Virus record (IMG/VR): IMGVR_UViG_3300033148_000901
Span: 1-39,946 of that record
Source of the DNA: a virus
Strand: one strand, 5' to 3'
DNA: 39,946 bases
Part shown: piece after piece, positions 1-8,215 of the stretch
How positions within the stretch are numbered: the first letter of the stretch is position 1
Layout: the number at the start of each line of letters is the position of its first letter
Program-made: the position numbers and the translations under genes
Notes under the pieces: model-generated
What the model was told of the DNA's origin: nothing
Database searches by the model: none
The model's input: the letters and a program-made list of their open reading frames with translations, nothing else

Positions 1-114
1 AAAAGGTACTATTTAGGTAGTGCCCTCCCTCCACGGTTTATCCTCCTTTACGTGGGTTCATAGGGAGTACAAAGAGAGTCTTCGAGATTATAATTATACG
101 TATATAATAACCTC
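1..114. repeat. Terminal overlap, copy 1 (identical to 39833-39946)
   Basis: The first 114 bases repeat exactly as the last 114 bases of the window. The copy begins inside the last codons of the scaffold gene (stop TAG at 14-16) and runs into the capsid leader. Because it sits within the late structural operon, it is best read as the overlap left by assembling a circular or circularly permuted read set, not as the packaged terminal repeat. In T7-like phages that repeat lies between the terminase and the early promoters. Confidence 0.9.
25..67 (+). other. Imperfect hairpin in the capsid leader
   Basis: Two nested stems can be read directly: CTCCCT (25-30) with AGGGAG (62-67), and CCACG (31-35) with CGTGG (51-55). 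A 6-nt bulge (56-61) lies on the 3' side and the loop is 15 nt. It begins 9 nt after the scaffold stop codon. No T-run follows, so a processing or stability hairpin is as likely as a terminator. Confidence 0.45.
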
Positions 115-127
115 ACTCGTAGGGAGA
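105..127 (+). promoter_or_regulatory. Candidate phage RNA polymerase promoter upstream of the capsid gene
   Basis: The stretch reads TAATAACCTCACT followed by CGTAGGGAGA. It matches the T7 and T3 class III promoters (TAATA...CTCACT...AGGGAGA) except for a one-base shift between the two halves. It sits where T7 has its strongest promoter (phi10), about 155 bases before the capsid start. It differs from the TGACAATA promoter set elsewhere in this genome, so the assignment is tentative. Confidence 0.4.
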
Positions 128-281
128 CCTACCAACTTCAAAACTAATTCTACATATTTCAATTATCCCTTAACTTACAGCCCTACTTATAACACTGCGT
201 GTGATACACTTAGGACAACTCTAACGAATAGCGATTAACAAAAGTATAAGAATAATCAAATATAACAATTAGGATAATAAA

Positions 282-1358
282 ATGGCACTAACAGTAAATG
301 ATATAGCAAACACTAACTCAGGGAACAAAGGTGTTCCAAGTGAGATGGACAATGCGATGCAACTTTATGCTGGACAAGTTATGTTGGCTTTCGAGAGAAA
401 ACTTACATTCTTAGAACTAGTAACAGTTAAGACTACTCCAAATGGTAACTCTATGAGTTTCCCTATTATTGGTCAAGCCTCTGATGGCGATACTAATACA
501 CACGTACCGGGAACAACTCTATCAATGAGTACAGTAGCAGTTAGAGAAAGAATCATTAACATTGATGCTCTCGAATACTTCGCTATGGCAGTCAATATGT
601 TTGACGAAAAGGTACTACACTTTGAAACTCGTGGTGAACTAGCTAAACAAGCTGGTGAAGCTCTAGCAGTAAAAGTAGACAAAGCAGTAGGTGTAGAACT
701 TATTGTAGCTTCTCAAACATCTGGTACAGTTGCCTCTGGTGCAGTACAAGAAGATGGTACAGAGATTGTAAATGCAGTTATTACAACTGGTTCAACTCCA
801 GCAGACAAAGGTAATGCTCTTGTAGAGACTATCTTCCAAGCAGTTGCAGAACTAGAAGGTAAGAATGTAACAGGTGAGAAATACTTTGTAACTTCTCCAC
901 TTAACTACTCTTATTTAGCTCAGTCTAACGCTATTAACAAAGATGTTACATCTGGTGATAATGGTGGTTTAGATAATGGTCTAGTTATGGATGTAGCTGG
1001 TATTAAGATTTACAAAACTAATCATATGCCAACTGATTATGTAATTACTGATGCTACAGGTGGTGCTGAGTTTGGTGCTGTACCACAAGGTATGATCTTT
1101 ACTAAGGATGCTGTAGGTGTTGTTAAACTTCTTGATATTACATCAGAAGCTAACTACCTTCCAGAAGAATTGGCTACTCTATTAACAAGCTACTACTCTT
1201 ATGGTATTGGGGTTCTTAATCCGGGTGCTTCATGTGTACTTGTTGGTGAGGCTCAGGATCTTAAAGCAGTTGTAACAGGTGACGGTCTCTACGGTTACGT
1301 AGGTGATGATGGAACTGACAATGTTGGAGGTAACTTCTTGATCACTTATGGTGACTAG
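282..1358 (+). CDS. Major capsid protein (T7 gp10A-like)
   Basis: At 358 residues it is close to T7 gp10A (345 aa). It forms the icosahedral head shell on the scaffold. The N-terminal part (MALTVNDIANTNSGNKGVPS, then QLYAGQVMLAFERKLTF at about 27-43) matches the HK97-fold capsid family of T7-like podoviruses. The middle carries the E-loop-like segment with a TTPNGNSMSFPIIG motif. AGGAT at 271-275 is the ribosome site. It follows the scaffold gene (across the contig junction) and is followed by a hairpin, as in T7. Codon use is richer in CTT, GGT and AAC than in nearby genes, as expected for the most highly expressed protein. Family assignment is confident. Confidence 0.93.
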   Translation: MALTVNDIANTNSGNKGVPSEMDNAMQLYAGQVMLAFERKLTFLELVTVKTTPNGNSMSFPIIGQASDGDTNTHVPGTTLSMSTVAVRERIINIDALEYFAMAVNMFDEKVLHFETRGELAKQAGEALAVKVDKAVGVELIVASQTSGTVASGAVQEDGTEIVNAVITTGSTPADKGNALVETIFQAVAELEGKNVTGEKYFVTSPLNYSYLAQSNAINKDVTSGDNGGLDNGLVMDVAGIKIYKTNHMPTDYVITDATGGAEFGAVPQGMIFTKDAVGVVKLLDITSEANYLPEELATLLTSYYSYGIGVLNPGASCVLVGEAQDLKAVVTGDGLYGYVGDDGTDNVGGNFLITYGD

Positions 1359-1375
1359 GATTTACTAGTATAGTT

Positions 1376-1399
1376 TACAGAGGGTTAATTCCTTCTGTA
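1376..1399 (+). terminator. Hairpin after the capsid gene, T-phi-like
   Basis: A 9-bp stem, TACAGAGGG (1376-1384) with CCTTCTGTA (1391-1399), has one G-T pair and a 6-nt TTAATT loop. It starts 18 bases after the capsid stop, the position of the phage polymerase terminator T-phi in T7. The following bases are only moderately T-rich, so termination is probably partial. It would set the capsid expressed above the tail genes. Confidence 0.6.
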
Positions 1400-1429
1400 G
1401 CTACTTACTCTTTAATCGTGTATTAGAGG

Positions 1430-1443
1430 ATAATATAGAATCA
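1430..1443 (+). promoter_or_regulatory. ATAATATAGAAT element before the HNH gene
   Basis: The bases ATAATATAGAAT (about 1431-1442) resemble ACAATATAGAATAA found at 19626 and 19884, and the SP6 promoter core CTATAGAAG. It could be a weak phage promoter serving the HNH gene and the tail tube genes. It is short and AT-rich in an AT-rich genome, so chance similarity is a real possibility. Confidence 0.25.
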
Positions 1444-1452
1444 AGGATTATA

Positions 1453-1881
1453 ATGAGCTTAAGAATATGTACACACTATAGCTTAGAGGCTAATACAGAG
1501 GAAGAATTACAGAACTTTGTAAAAGATAAGAAGGGTAAATATAGTAGAGAGAATAGATGTAAACCGTGTGCTAGTTTAATAATGAAGAAACACACAGCCC
1601 TTGATCCAAGTAAGCAACGAAATAGAGAGTATAAGCATAGGTATGGAATAACATTAACAGACTATAATACTATGTTTCAAGAGCAGGGAGGATGCTGTGC
1701 TGTTTGTAAGAGACACCAAACAGAAGTCACTAGGCGTCTCTCTGTAGATCACTGTCATAATACAGGTGAAGTCAGAGCATTATTGTGTGGCAGATGTAAT
1801 ATAGGTCTTGGACAATTTAAAGATAACACAGAGATTTTAGCAGTTGCTATAGAATATATTAACGAATATAAAGGAAACTAG
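1453..1881 (+). CDS. HNH endonuclease, endonuclease VII-like (probable homing endonuclease)
   Basis: The 142-aa protein carries the recombination endonuclease VII / HNH fold: CxxC at C82-C85, a DHCH motif at D99-H102 (metal and catalytic residues) and CxxC at C112-C115. N-terminal Cys6, Cys36 and Cys39 suggest an incomplete accessory zinc site. It lies between capsid and tail tube A, where T7 has no gene. Free-standing HNH genes in phages often spread by cutting genomes that lack them, and that role is inferred here. Its last codons supply the ribosome site (AAAGGA) for the next gene, which starts directly after its stop. Confidence 0.85.
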   Translation: MSLRICTHYSLEANTEEELQNFVKDKKGKYSRENRCKPCASLIMKKHTALDPSKQRNREYKHRYGITLTDYNTMFQEQGGCCAVCKRHQTEVTRRLSVDHCHNTGEVRALLCGRCNIGLGQFKDNTEILAVAIEYINEYKGN

Positions 1882-2457
1882 ATGGATCAACTAACAGCGA
1901 TAAATAGAATACTTCGAGCAGTAGGAGAGCTACCCGTTCCTCTTACAATAGATATAGATGATCTACCTGATGGGCATGAAGCCAAGACTGCTAAGGAAAT
2001 ACTAGAAGAGGTTAATAAAGAGCTACAAGAGAATGGCTTATGGTTTAATAGGGAGACTATTACCTATACACCTATAGATGATACTATAACTTTCTCAGAA
2101 GATGTAATAACAGTATCAGACACTAGTGGTAGAAATACCTATACCATAAGAAGTAATGAGTTGTATGACATAACTAATAACACAGCAGGGTTTACAGCAG
2201 ACCTAGACCTCCTTACTGTAACTGAGATTACCTTTACAGATGTTCCAGCAATATTTGCAACCTTGGTAGTCTATGTAGCCTCACGTGAATTACACCAGTT
2301 TCTCAATGCTGACACTACTGTAGCTAAAGATATTAAAGAGAATATCTATAAACAGACTATTAAAGTTGATAGAGAAGATATGAAGAATAATAAGTATAAC
2401 CTCATAAAAGGTTCAAGAATAATTGATAGGACTGCTAATCCAGCTCCTCTAATATAA
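1882..2457 (+). CDS. Tail tubular protein A (T7 gp11-like adaptor)
   Basis: At 191 residues it matches T7 gp11 (196 aa), the dodecameric adaptor between portal and nozzle. Recognisable features are the N-terminal helix MDQLTAINRILRAVGELPV, the EILEEVNKELQENGLWFNRE segment (about 43-60) and a C-terminal VYVASRELHQFLNAD helix that is typical of the family. The start follows the HNH stop codon without a gap. It is followed after 9 bases by tail tube B, as in all T7-like phages. Confidence 0.9.
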   Translation: MDQLTAINRILRAVGELPVPLTIDIDDLPDGHEAKTAKEILEEVNKELQENGLWFNRETITYTPIDDTITFSEDVITVSDTSGRNTYTIRSNELYDITNNTAGFTADLDLLTVTEITFTDVPAIFATLVVYVASRELHQFLNADTTVAKDIKENIYKQTIKVDREDMKNNKYNLIKGSRIIDRTANPAPLI

Positions 2458-2466
2458 GGAACTACA

Positions 2467-4998
2467 ATGGCTAAAGTAAATAAAATATATAGTAGTTTCT
2501 ATAATGGTATATCACAACAAATTCCAGAACTTATGCACGAAACTAATTGTAAGGATATGCTAAACTGTATTCCAGACCTTGTTCTAGGAACTACTAAAAG
2601 ACCACCAGCTAACTATGTTACTAAAGATGATACTCTTCCAGTAGATTCTAAGATTGTCCATACTTATGATAGAGGTGAAGATGATGAAGAGTATATCTTT
2701 GTAGGTACAGGAGATGTTGATGATCCTTTAAAGATATTTGATAAAGCTGGAGAAGTTAAGACTTTAGATTATGGGGATAGTCCTACAACTATTAAAGACT
2801 ACCTAACACCAGACGCAATAACTAATTTAAAAGGTCTTACAGTACAAGATAGAACATTTGTATTAAATAAAGAAAAAGATGTAGAGGTAACAACAACTCA
2901 GCTACCTATTGGAGACACTACTTCATATTATACTAAAGTAGTAGTGAATTCTGTTATCTTAGAATCGTCTTCATATCCCTTCCCAAAAATAGTAGGATAT
3001 ATTCGAGTAGCTTTTACATTTGAAGGAACTACTTATTATGCTAACTCTGATTCATGGAATTTGTCTGAGGATGATCCTTTCAACGTAGATGTTGTAAGTA
3101 CAGCCCTTTCTTTATTACTCTCAACTGCACTCGCTAACTTACCAAGTACAGCAACAATGGATAACTACGGAATATATTCTTCTGTTCCTTTAACATCAAC
3201 ACCAAATGTAACTTATACTTTTGTAGGCGATGATGGCAGTATATATTCTCAGAGTATAGATATAGGTAATGAAGTACAGATAGATACCTCATCAAGTAAT
3301 GAAGCTTTCTATTGGATCAAACGCTCTAGTGCAGATAGTAATAACGAATATAGATATGCTGTATACTTAGATAATACTTTATTTGAGACAACAGATGATG
3401 AATCAGCAGTGGCTATAACAGAATTAGAGACACTTATTAATGCTGATACCAACTATACAGCAGAAGCAATAGGTTCAGTTATAAAAATTGATAGAGTAGA
3501 TAGAGCAGACTTCGCCTTCAATACATGGGATAGTTGGGGTGATCAAGCCTCATTTGGTTGGAAAGGAAGTGTTGGAAAGTTATCAGACCTTCCACAAGAG
3601 TTAGGATGGGAAGATAAGGTAGTAGAAGTTACTGGAGATGATAAGAACGACTTCACTAATTATTTTATTAAGTCTACTCAAAATGCTTGGATAGAGACAA
3701 AAGATCCCTCAGACCTTAGAGGAGCATTAATTAATATGCCTATAGCTATTGATAGACAAGCTGATGGAACATTTTTATGTAGTATTATAGACTGGGAAGC
3801 TCCCTTAGTTGGTGACGATGTTACTAACCCTACTCCTTCATTTGTAGGTAACAGCTTAACTGATATTTTCTTTTATAAAAATAGATTAGGAGTAGCTAGT
3901 GAAGAGAATATTACATTAAGTAAGACAGCTAGTTATTATCAATTCTATATCAAAACTGTATTAAATATACTAGATACAGATCCTATTGATATAGCTATAG
4001 CATCAACTAAATCTAGTAAGATACAATATGTGAAACCTTGGAATGGCTCACTACTTATATTTAGTAAAGATAGCCAGTTTGAAATGCTATCAGCCGGAGC
4101 CACCACTCCTACAACAGTCTCAATAGAAGCTGTAAGTAGTTACCCTATGAATATAGATGTAGAACCAGTGGTAAGTGGTAATAGTATGTTCTTTATATCT
4201 ACTACCAATAATAAACAACAGTTAAGAGAATATCGTAAAGATAATGATACACTTAATGTTGCTGGTATTGATTTAAACATTTCTACTCCTACGCTTATAA
4301 ATAATACTGTTCAGAAAATATTAGTTAACGGTGTATTAGGTTTTGTCTTTGTAACCACAAACACTAATGAGGTATATCTCTACAACTATAAAGAGAACAG
4401 TAAAGAGAGAGTACAATCAGCATGGAGTAGGTGGTTATTCTATGAAGGTAATAATGATATAACAGAAGATAGTTTTGAATATGAGATATTAGACGATGTA
4501 TTAATAGTAGTATATAAAACAGATACATCATACCATTATAATACTGTAGACTTGACTAAAGACGAATCATTGTTATCTACTGGTGTGCCACTATATCCTT
4601 CTTTAGAGTTACTCCCTAGTGAAGATGGTTATCCCTCTGGTACATCCTTCATAGACACAACAGACACAGATACCTTTGCTTATACTTCCTTACTAGAGTT
4701 ACCTGATTGGTATCCTCAACTAACAGAAGGCATAGCGACTCCTAAAGATAAAATACTTCTAAAGAAAATAACAATAGAAGGCGAAGGAAGCTTTGATGCT
4801 AGTGTTTATAGAAAAGACTACGCAACTACCTACACTAAGACACACGACTATACAACTATTCAAGACTTAGATATTCACGTAGGCTCAAAGGTCGGTAAGA
4901 TGGATATATACATTAGTGATAACACTGACTCAGATTTTAGGATTAAGTCATTAATCTTTGAAGGGCTTTATAGTCCAACAAGTAAACAAATAAGATAA
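2467..4998 (+). CDS. Tail tubular protein B (T7 gp12-like nozzle)
   Basis: This 843-aa protein is a little longer than T7 gp12 (794 aa). It builds the hexameric tail nozzle. The opening (YSSFYNGISQQIPELMHETN, then DMLNCIPDLVLGTTKRPP) is the family signature: 'NGVSQQ...R...Q...N...d...Gl..RP'. Other hallmarks are a FFYKNRLGVASEENITLSKT segment at about 475 and KPWNGSLLIFSKDSQFEML at about 523. TAAGGA is the ribosome site, overlapping the previous stop. Its position directly after tail tube A supports the call. Confidence 0.93.
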   Translation: MAKVNKIYSSFYNGISQQIPELMHETNCKDMLNCIPDLVLGTTKRPPANYVTKDDTLPVDSKIVHTYDRGEDDEEYIFVGTGDVDDPLKIFDKAGEVKTLDYGDSPTTIKDYLTPDAITNLKGLTVQDRTFVLNKEKDVEVTTTQLPIGDTTSYYTKVVVNSVILESSSYPFPKIVGYIRVAFTFEGTTYYANSDSWNLSEDDPFNVDVVSTALSLLLSTALANLPSTATMDNYGIYSSVPLTSTPNVTYTFVGDDGSIYSQSIDIGNEVQIDTSSSNEAFYWIKRSSADSNNEYRYAVYLDNTLFETTDDESAVAITELETLINADTNYTAEAIGSVIKIDRVDRADFAFNTWDSWGDQASFGWKGSVGKLSDLPQELGWEDKVVEVTGDDKNDFTNYFIKSTQNAWIETKDPSDLRGALINMPIAIDRQADGTFLCSIIDWEAPLVGDDVTNPTPSFVGNSLTDIFFYKNRLGVASEENITLSKTASYYQFYIKTVLNILDTDPIDIAIASTKSSKIQYVKPWNGSLLIFSKDSQFEMLSAGATTPTTVSIEAVSSYPMNIDVEPVVSGNSMFFISTTNNKQQLREYRKDNDTLNVAGIDLNISTPTLINNTVQKILVNGVLGFVFVTTNTNEVYLYNYKENSKERVQSAWSRWLFYEGNNDITEDSFEYEILDDVLIVVYKTDTSYHYNTVDLTKDESLLSTGVPLYPSLELLPSEDGYPSGTSFIDTTDTDTFAYTSLLELPDWYPQLTEGIATPKDKILLKKITIEGEGSFDASVYRKDYATTYTKTHDYTTIQDLDIHVGSKVGKMDIYISDNTDSDFRIKSLIFEGLYSPTSKQIR

Positions 4999-5008
4999 GG
5001 AAAATATT

Positions 5009-5641
5009 ATGGCATATACTAAAACAGTTTGGGTAAATAATACAACACCAGCTATTCATGCCTCTAACTTAAATAAGATGGAACAAGGTATCAAAGATGC
5101 TCATACCGTAGCTAATGTTAAAACATGGTATGAATCTAATGATGATACTAATGTTTATACAGACAGTGAGAAAACGTTAGTAGGTACAATAGATAGTATA
5201 AATACTAGGGTAGAGACCTTAGAAAACTCAGGTATGACTGCATTAATAGGCTCTAATTTAACCCCTCAAACAATTCCTATAACAGCAGTTAAGGTTACAT
5301 CTTTTGATACTATAGGTGTTGATGTAGGTGTAGGTACAGGAGGTAGTATAGTTGATCAAAGAGCAATAGCAGAGCTTGATGGAGTCTTTAAGTTCAGATA
5401 CGAAGCCTTTGTATCTTATGCTAGTAATGTAGATATTGAGTGGCACATATATAAAAATGGTGTGTCTTTTGGAGCACCTATAACTATCTCAGGACAAGGT
5501 GCAACATACTTTCCTATTCTACGCTTAGGTAATCCTACATTATTAGCAGATGATTATGTAGAACTTTATGCAACTGCCTCAGCAGAAACAGATATAACTA
5601 TACTACAAGCTAGTGGTACGTTAGAGAAAACACATTTTTAA
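5009..5641 (+). CDS. Tail-associated protein, probable fibre or adaptor
   Basis: This 210-aa protein starts MAYTKTVWVNNTTPAIHASN followed by LNKMEQGI. The 'W.....PAI.A.NLN.MEQGI' motif is a recurrent N-terminal module of phage tail appendage proteins. A short helical region, partly coiled coil (about 45-75), is followed by a beta-rich C-terminal half with valine- and glycine-rich repeats. It follows the nozzle gene, where T7 encodes internal proteins and the fibre lies further on, so the tail module is rearranged. It may attach the larger fibre encoded at 5926. The exact role is inferred. Confidence 0.6.
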   Translation: MAYTKTVWVNNTTPAIHASNLNKMEQGIKDAHTVANVKTWYESNDDTNVYTDSEKTLVGTIDSINTRVETLENSGMTALIGSNLTPQTIPITAVKVTSFDTIGVDVGVGTGGSIVDQRAIAELDGVFKFRYEAFVSYASNVDIEWHIYKNGVSFGAPITISGQGATYFPILRLGNPTLLADDYVELYATASAETDITILQASGTLEKTHF

Positions 5642-5658
5642 AATAATAAGGAAATAAC

Positions 5659-5913
5659 ATGGCAACAAGAAGTGGATTAGATGGCTTAACGCTATTAAAA
5701 GGACAGGTATCAATAGATGCTACAACGGGTGTTTCAGTAGTAGGCGCTCATATAATTGAGTTTGAAACAACAGGTGATGCTACTATTACATATGCAGATA
5801 CAACAGAAGATGTCTATACTGTACCTAATAATGGTACTCGTATTAGTAATGTATATAACGGAAGTAACCCTATAACCTCAGTAACATTTGCTGGAAACAT
5901 TAGCTGGAGCTAG
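5659..5913 (+). CDS. Small beta-rich tail accessory protein, unrecognised
   Basis: An 84-aa protein with a good ribosome site (AAGGAAATAAC before the ATG). It is dominated by short beta segments with many Thr, Val and Gly residues, and has no cysteine or membrane segment. It lies between two tail-fibre candidates with gaps of 17 and 12 bases, which suggests a small structural or capping protein of the same appendage. No family was recognised. Confidence 0.6.
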   Translation: MATRSGLDGLTLLKGQVSIDATTGVSVVGAHIIEFETTGDATITYADTTEDVYTVPNNGTRISNVYNGSNPITSVTFAGNISWS

Positions 5914-5925
5914 AAAGGAGAACCT

Positions 5926-7641
5926 ATGTACTATGGATTAAATTTAAGCTTAGGTGGAGTTGGTAGTTATGTAGGTTCTGCACTATTGGCTGATATTATA
6001 TATGATGGAACTTTACTAAATGTTTCAGCTACTAGGTATTTAAAAGATATAGGATCAGTTCCTTTAGACAACGCAACCCTCTACAGCGGAAGAGCCAAAC
6101 AGTTCGCTACAGATATGAGTATGCCTATTGATATTCCTTATAGTTTAGGAAGTGACCTGTTTGCTTCAAGAACCACTTACACGACTTCGACTTTAACACA
6201 AACCTCAATTACAGACGGATATAACTATGTACATAATGGTACATCGGGTACTGCTGAATGTTTTACTAATTTATCTCCTGCAATACAGGATGGAGACACA
6301 GTAGTACATACTTTTGATGCTATAGTTAATTCAGGAACAGTAACACTATTAGACGGACAAACCATTACAAACGGAAGTAATACAATAATAGCTATCAACG
6401 CACTAAGTGGTGGAGACAGAAGTTATTTTAGATTTGTAGATGGAGTAGCTTTTGATTTTGATATTATAAATGAAACGGCACAAAAAGCAACGGCAACGGC
6501 TAAACACCTCTACAAGTTCGACCACGATACAGATACTTTTATTTACGATGAACTCACAGACGACCAAATACAATACCACTTAGCTAGAGTAAACGGTTAC
6601 AGCGATGGTGCATACGAAGACAAAACCTACGGACTCGTAAACGTATTTACAAGCGAACTCTCAACAGCAGATTTCAACCTTATGACAAGCGAACCAGAAG
6701 CTATCGTTAACATGGTAGCCAATGATGTAGCAGATACACGCTTCACGGTTACAAAGAGTGATTGTAAAGTTTGTATGCCTTTGACGGAAGATGGGGAATA
6801 TTGTAGGAACTATGCTGAGGACAGAGTATTTCAAGAGAACTTTAGCAGTATATCGTTATGGACGGCTTATAATGCCGTTATTTCTCATGTGGACGATACT
6901 GCTATGCTAGTAGATGATAGTGCAAGTGCTGGTAGCTATAGTTCAGGTTATCATTCTTTAACAACAGAAATAGGACAAGAATATGTCTTAATGTGGGAGC
7001 AATATGACTATGACGGAAGTAATGGCTCGTATGTAACAGTGTTTAAAGATGCCATGGAGGGGTCAATACTAGGAGGAGCTACTACAATTCAAGCAAATGG
7101 GGTATTTGATACTACCTTTACCGCCACATCTACTACATCAGTAATTGCCTTGGCAGTAAATGGTTCTGGAAATATAAAATTTAAATGGGCAACTGTAGAC
7201 AAAATAGAAAACATCTCCGAAATCCTAAACTATGAAACCCTTCCAGCACCAGACATTCGAGCATTAAGTACAGGACTTCAAACAACACCATTCAAGCTTG
7301 ACTCTATCGGAATGATTGACGGTGTAGGTGATGGTACTGAAATGCACGGAGCAGAAAAAGCAGTCATCCCTACAAGAACCAAAACAGCAGACATCACCAT
7401 TGAGATAACGCCTAGCACAATCGAAAGTATTTTACTTGTAGATACAACTGTAGGCGACATAACCATGAACGCAAACGGAACAGTTACGGCTTCAAGTGGA
7501 AGTGTTGCTATAGACACCACAACACTACAAGTAGATGTTAAATCAATCGTTACAGTTACAGGCATATCAATAGATGGTGCAAGTACCTTACATGATGCCC
7601 TTGACGGGACAGTCCACAACTACAGAGAGGAGACAGCGTAA
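5926..7641 (+). CDS. Probable tail fibre / receptor-binding protein
   Basis: This 571-aa protein is preceded by a strong AAAGGAG site. The sequence is beta-rich with low-complexity Thr, Ser and Asp stretches. A segment at about 320-400 (YDGSNGSYVTVFKDAMEGS region) looks like a carbohydrate-binding jelly-roll; that is inferred. Codon choice changes within the gene: parts of 6480-6740 and 7200-7620 prefer AAC, GAC, AGC, TAC and CTC, while the rest uses the usual AAT, GAT and AGT. A mosaic origin by exchange with other phages is therefore likely, as expected for host-range genes. The stop overlaps the next start by one base. Confidence 0.65.
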   Translation: MYYGLNLSLGGVGSYVGSALLADIIYDGTLLNVSATRYLKDIGSVPLDNATLYSGRAKQFATDMSMPIDIPYSLGSDLFASRTTYTTSTLTQTSITDGYNYVHNGTSGTAECFTNLSPAIQDGDTVVHTFDAIVNSGTVTLLDGQTITNGSNTIIAINALSGGDRSYFRFVDGVAFDFDIINETAQKATATAKHLYKFDHDTDTFIYDELTDDQIQYHLARVNGYSDGAYEDKTYGLVNVFTSELSTADFNLMTSEPEAIVNMVANDVADTRFTVTKSDCKVCMPLTEDGEYCRNYAEDRVFQENFSSISLWTAYNAVISHVDDTAMLVDDSASAGSYSSGYHSLTTEIGQEYVLMWEQYDYDGSNGSYVTVFKDAMEGSILGGATTIQANGVFDTTFTATSTTSVIALAVNGSGNIKFKWATVDKIENISEILNYETLPAPDIRALSTGLQTTPFKLDSIGMIDGVGDGTEMHGAEKAVIPTRTKTADITIEITPSTIESILLVDTTVGDITMNANGTVTASSGSVAIDTTTLQVDVKSIVTVTGISIDGASTLHDALDGTVHNYREETA

Positions 7642-7991
7642 TGACACAAAACAACTTTCCAACTAATTGGTATGTAAAATCACCTGTAGCACTTCTTGAT
7701 GTTGTGCTTGTAGGTGTAAAAGCAATACAAACAACAGATGAAGACGGTAATACGGTTGATAACTCCATCAGAAGTTTTCTTGCAAACAGTGGTCAAACAG
7801 TAGAACTTTTTAGCACAGACGGGTACTTCTTAAAAGCTTTTAACTTCACACGAAAAGGTCAAAAAGAGATAGAAGCAAAACTTGCTGAATATGGTCTAGT
7901 AGAAGATGAGAACTTTTGGTTTTTGAGTTATACGGAAACAATCAGCGAACTTAAGAAAGAGGAGTGGTTAAACTATGGAGAGCCAGTGTAA
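7641..7991 (+). CDS. Unrecognised protein in the tail-fibre/lysis junction
   Basis: A 116-aa soluble protein whose ATG overlaps the fibre stop (TAATG), so it is translationally coupled to it. It shares the AAC/GAC/AGC-rich codon choice of the 3' half of the fibre gene, suggesting that the two moved together. Helical C-terminal part with several Trp and Phe (about 80-112). It may be a fibre chaperone or assembly factor: such genes commonly sit directly after the fibre gene. That function is inferred only from position. Confidence 0.6.
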   Translation: MTQNNFPTNWYVKSPVALLDVVLVGVKAIQTTDEDGNTVDNSIRSFLANSGQTVELFSTDGYFLKAFNFTRKGQKEIEAKLAEYGLVEDENFWFLSYTETISELKKEEWLNYGEPV

Positions 7992-8214
7992 TGTAAGAAA
8001 TGAATTATGGGATATAAAATTAGACATCCTAATAAAAGACTTCCAAAGGTTTAGAGACAATCAAGAACAAGTTAATAAGGAAATATCTATGCACTCTACA
8101 GATGAAGATAAGGTACAAGCTAGGATATTAACTACTCTAAAGTGGCACACTATTATTGGATCAGCTATGACAACTGCTATTGGAGCTATGGCTTGGAAAG
8201 TAATAGGATTATAA
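7975..8214 (+). CDS. Small membrane-anchored protein, holin/XhlA-like
   Basis: A 79-aa protein that overlaps the previous gene by 17 bases. The N-terminal 50 residues are charged and helical (LDILIKDFQRFRDNQEQVNK). One C-terminal membrane segment follows (about 56-77, TIIGSAMTTAIGAMAWKVIG). This helix-then-membrane plan resembles haemolysin XhlA-type and accessory holin proteins. With the next gene it forms a likely lysis pair. No spanin motif is seen. Confidence 0.55.
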   Translation: MESQCNVRNELWDIKLDILIKDFQRFRDNQEQVNKEISMHSTDEDKVQARILTTLKWHTIIGSAMTTAIGAMAWKVIGL

Positions 8215-8215
8215 G

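Noticed and set aside
20-238. 72-codon open frame before the capsid gene
   Set aside because: It starts with GTG inside the overlap and hairpin, has no ribosome site, and its translation is unlike any phage protein. The region is better read as a non-coding leader.
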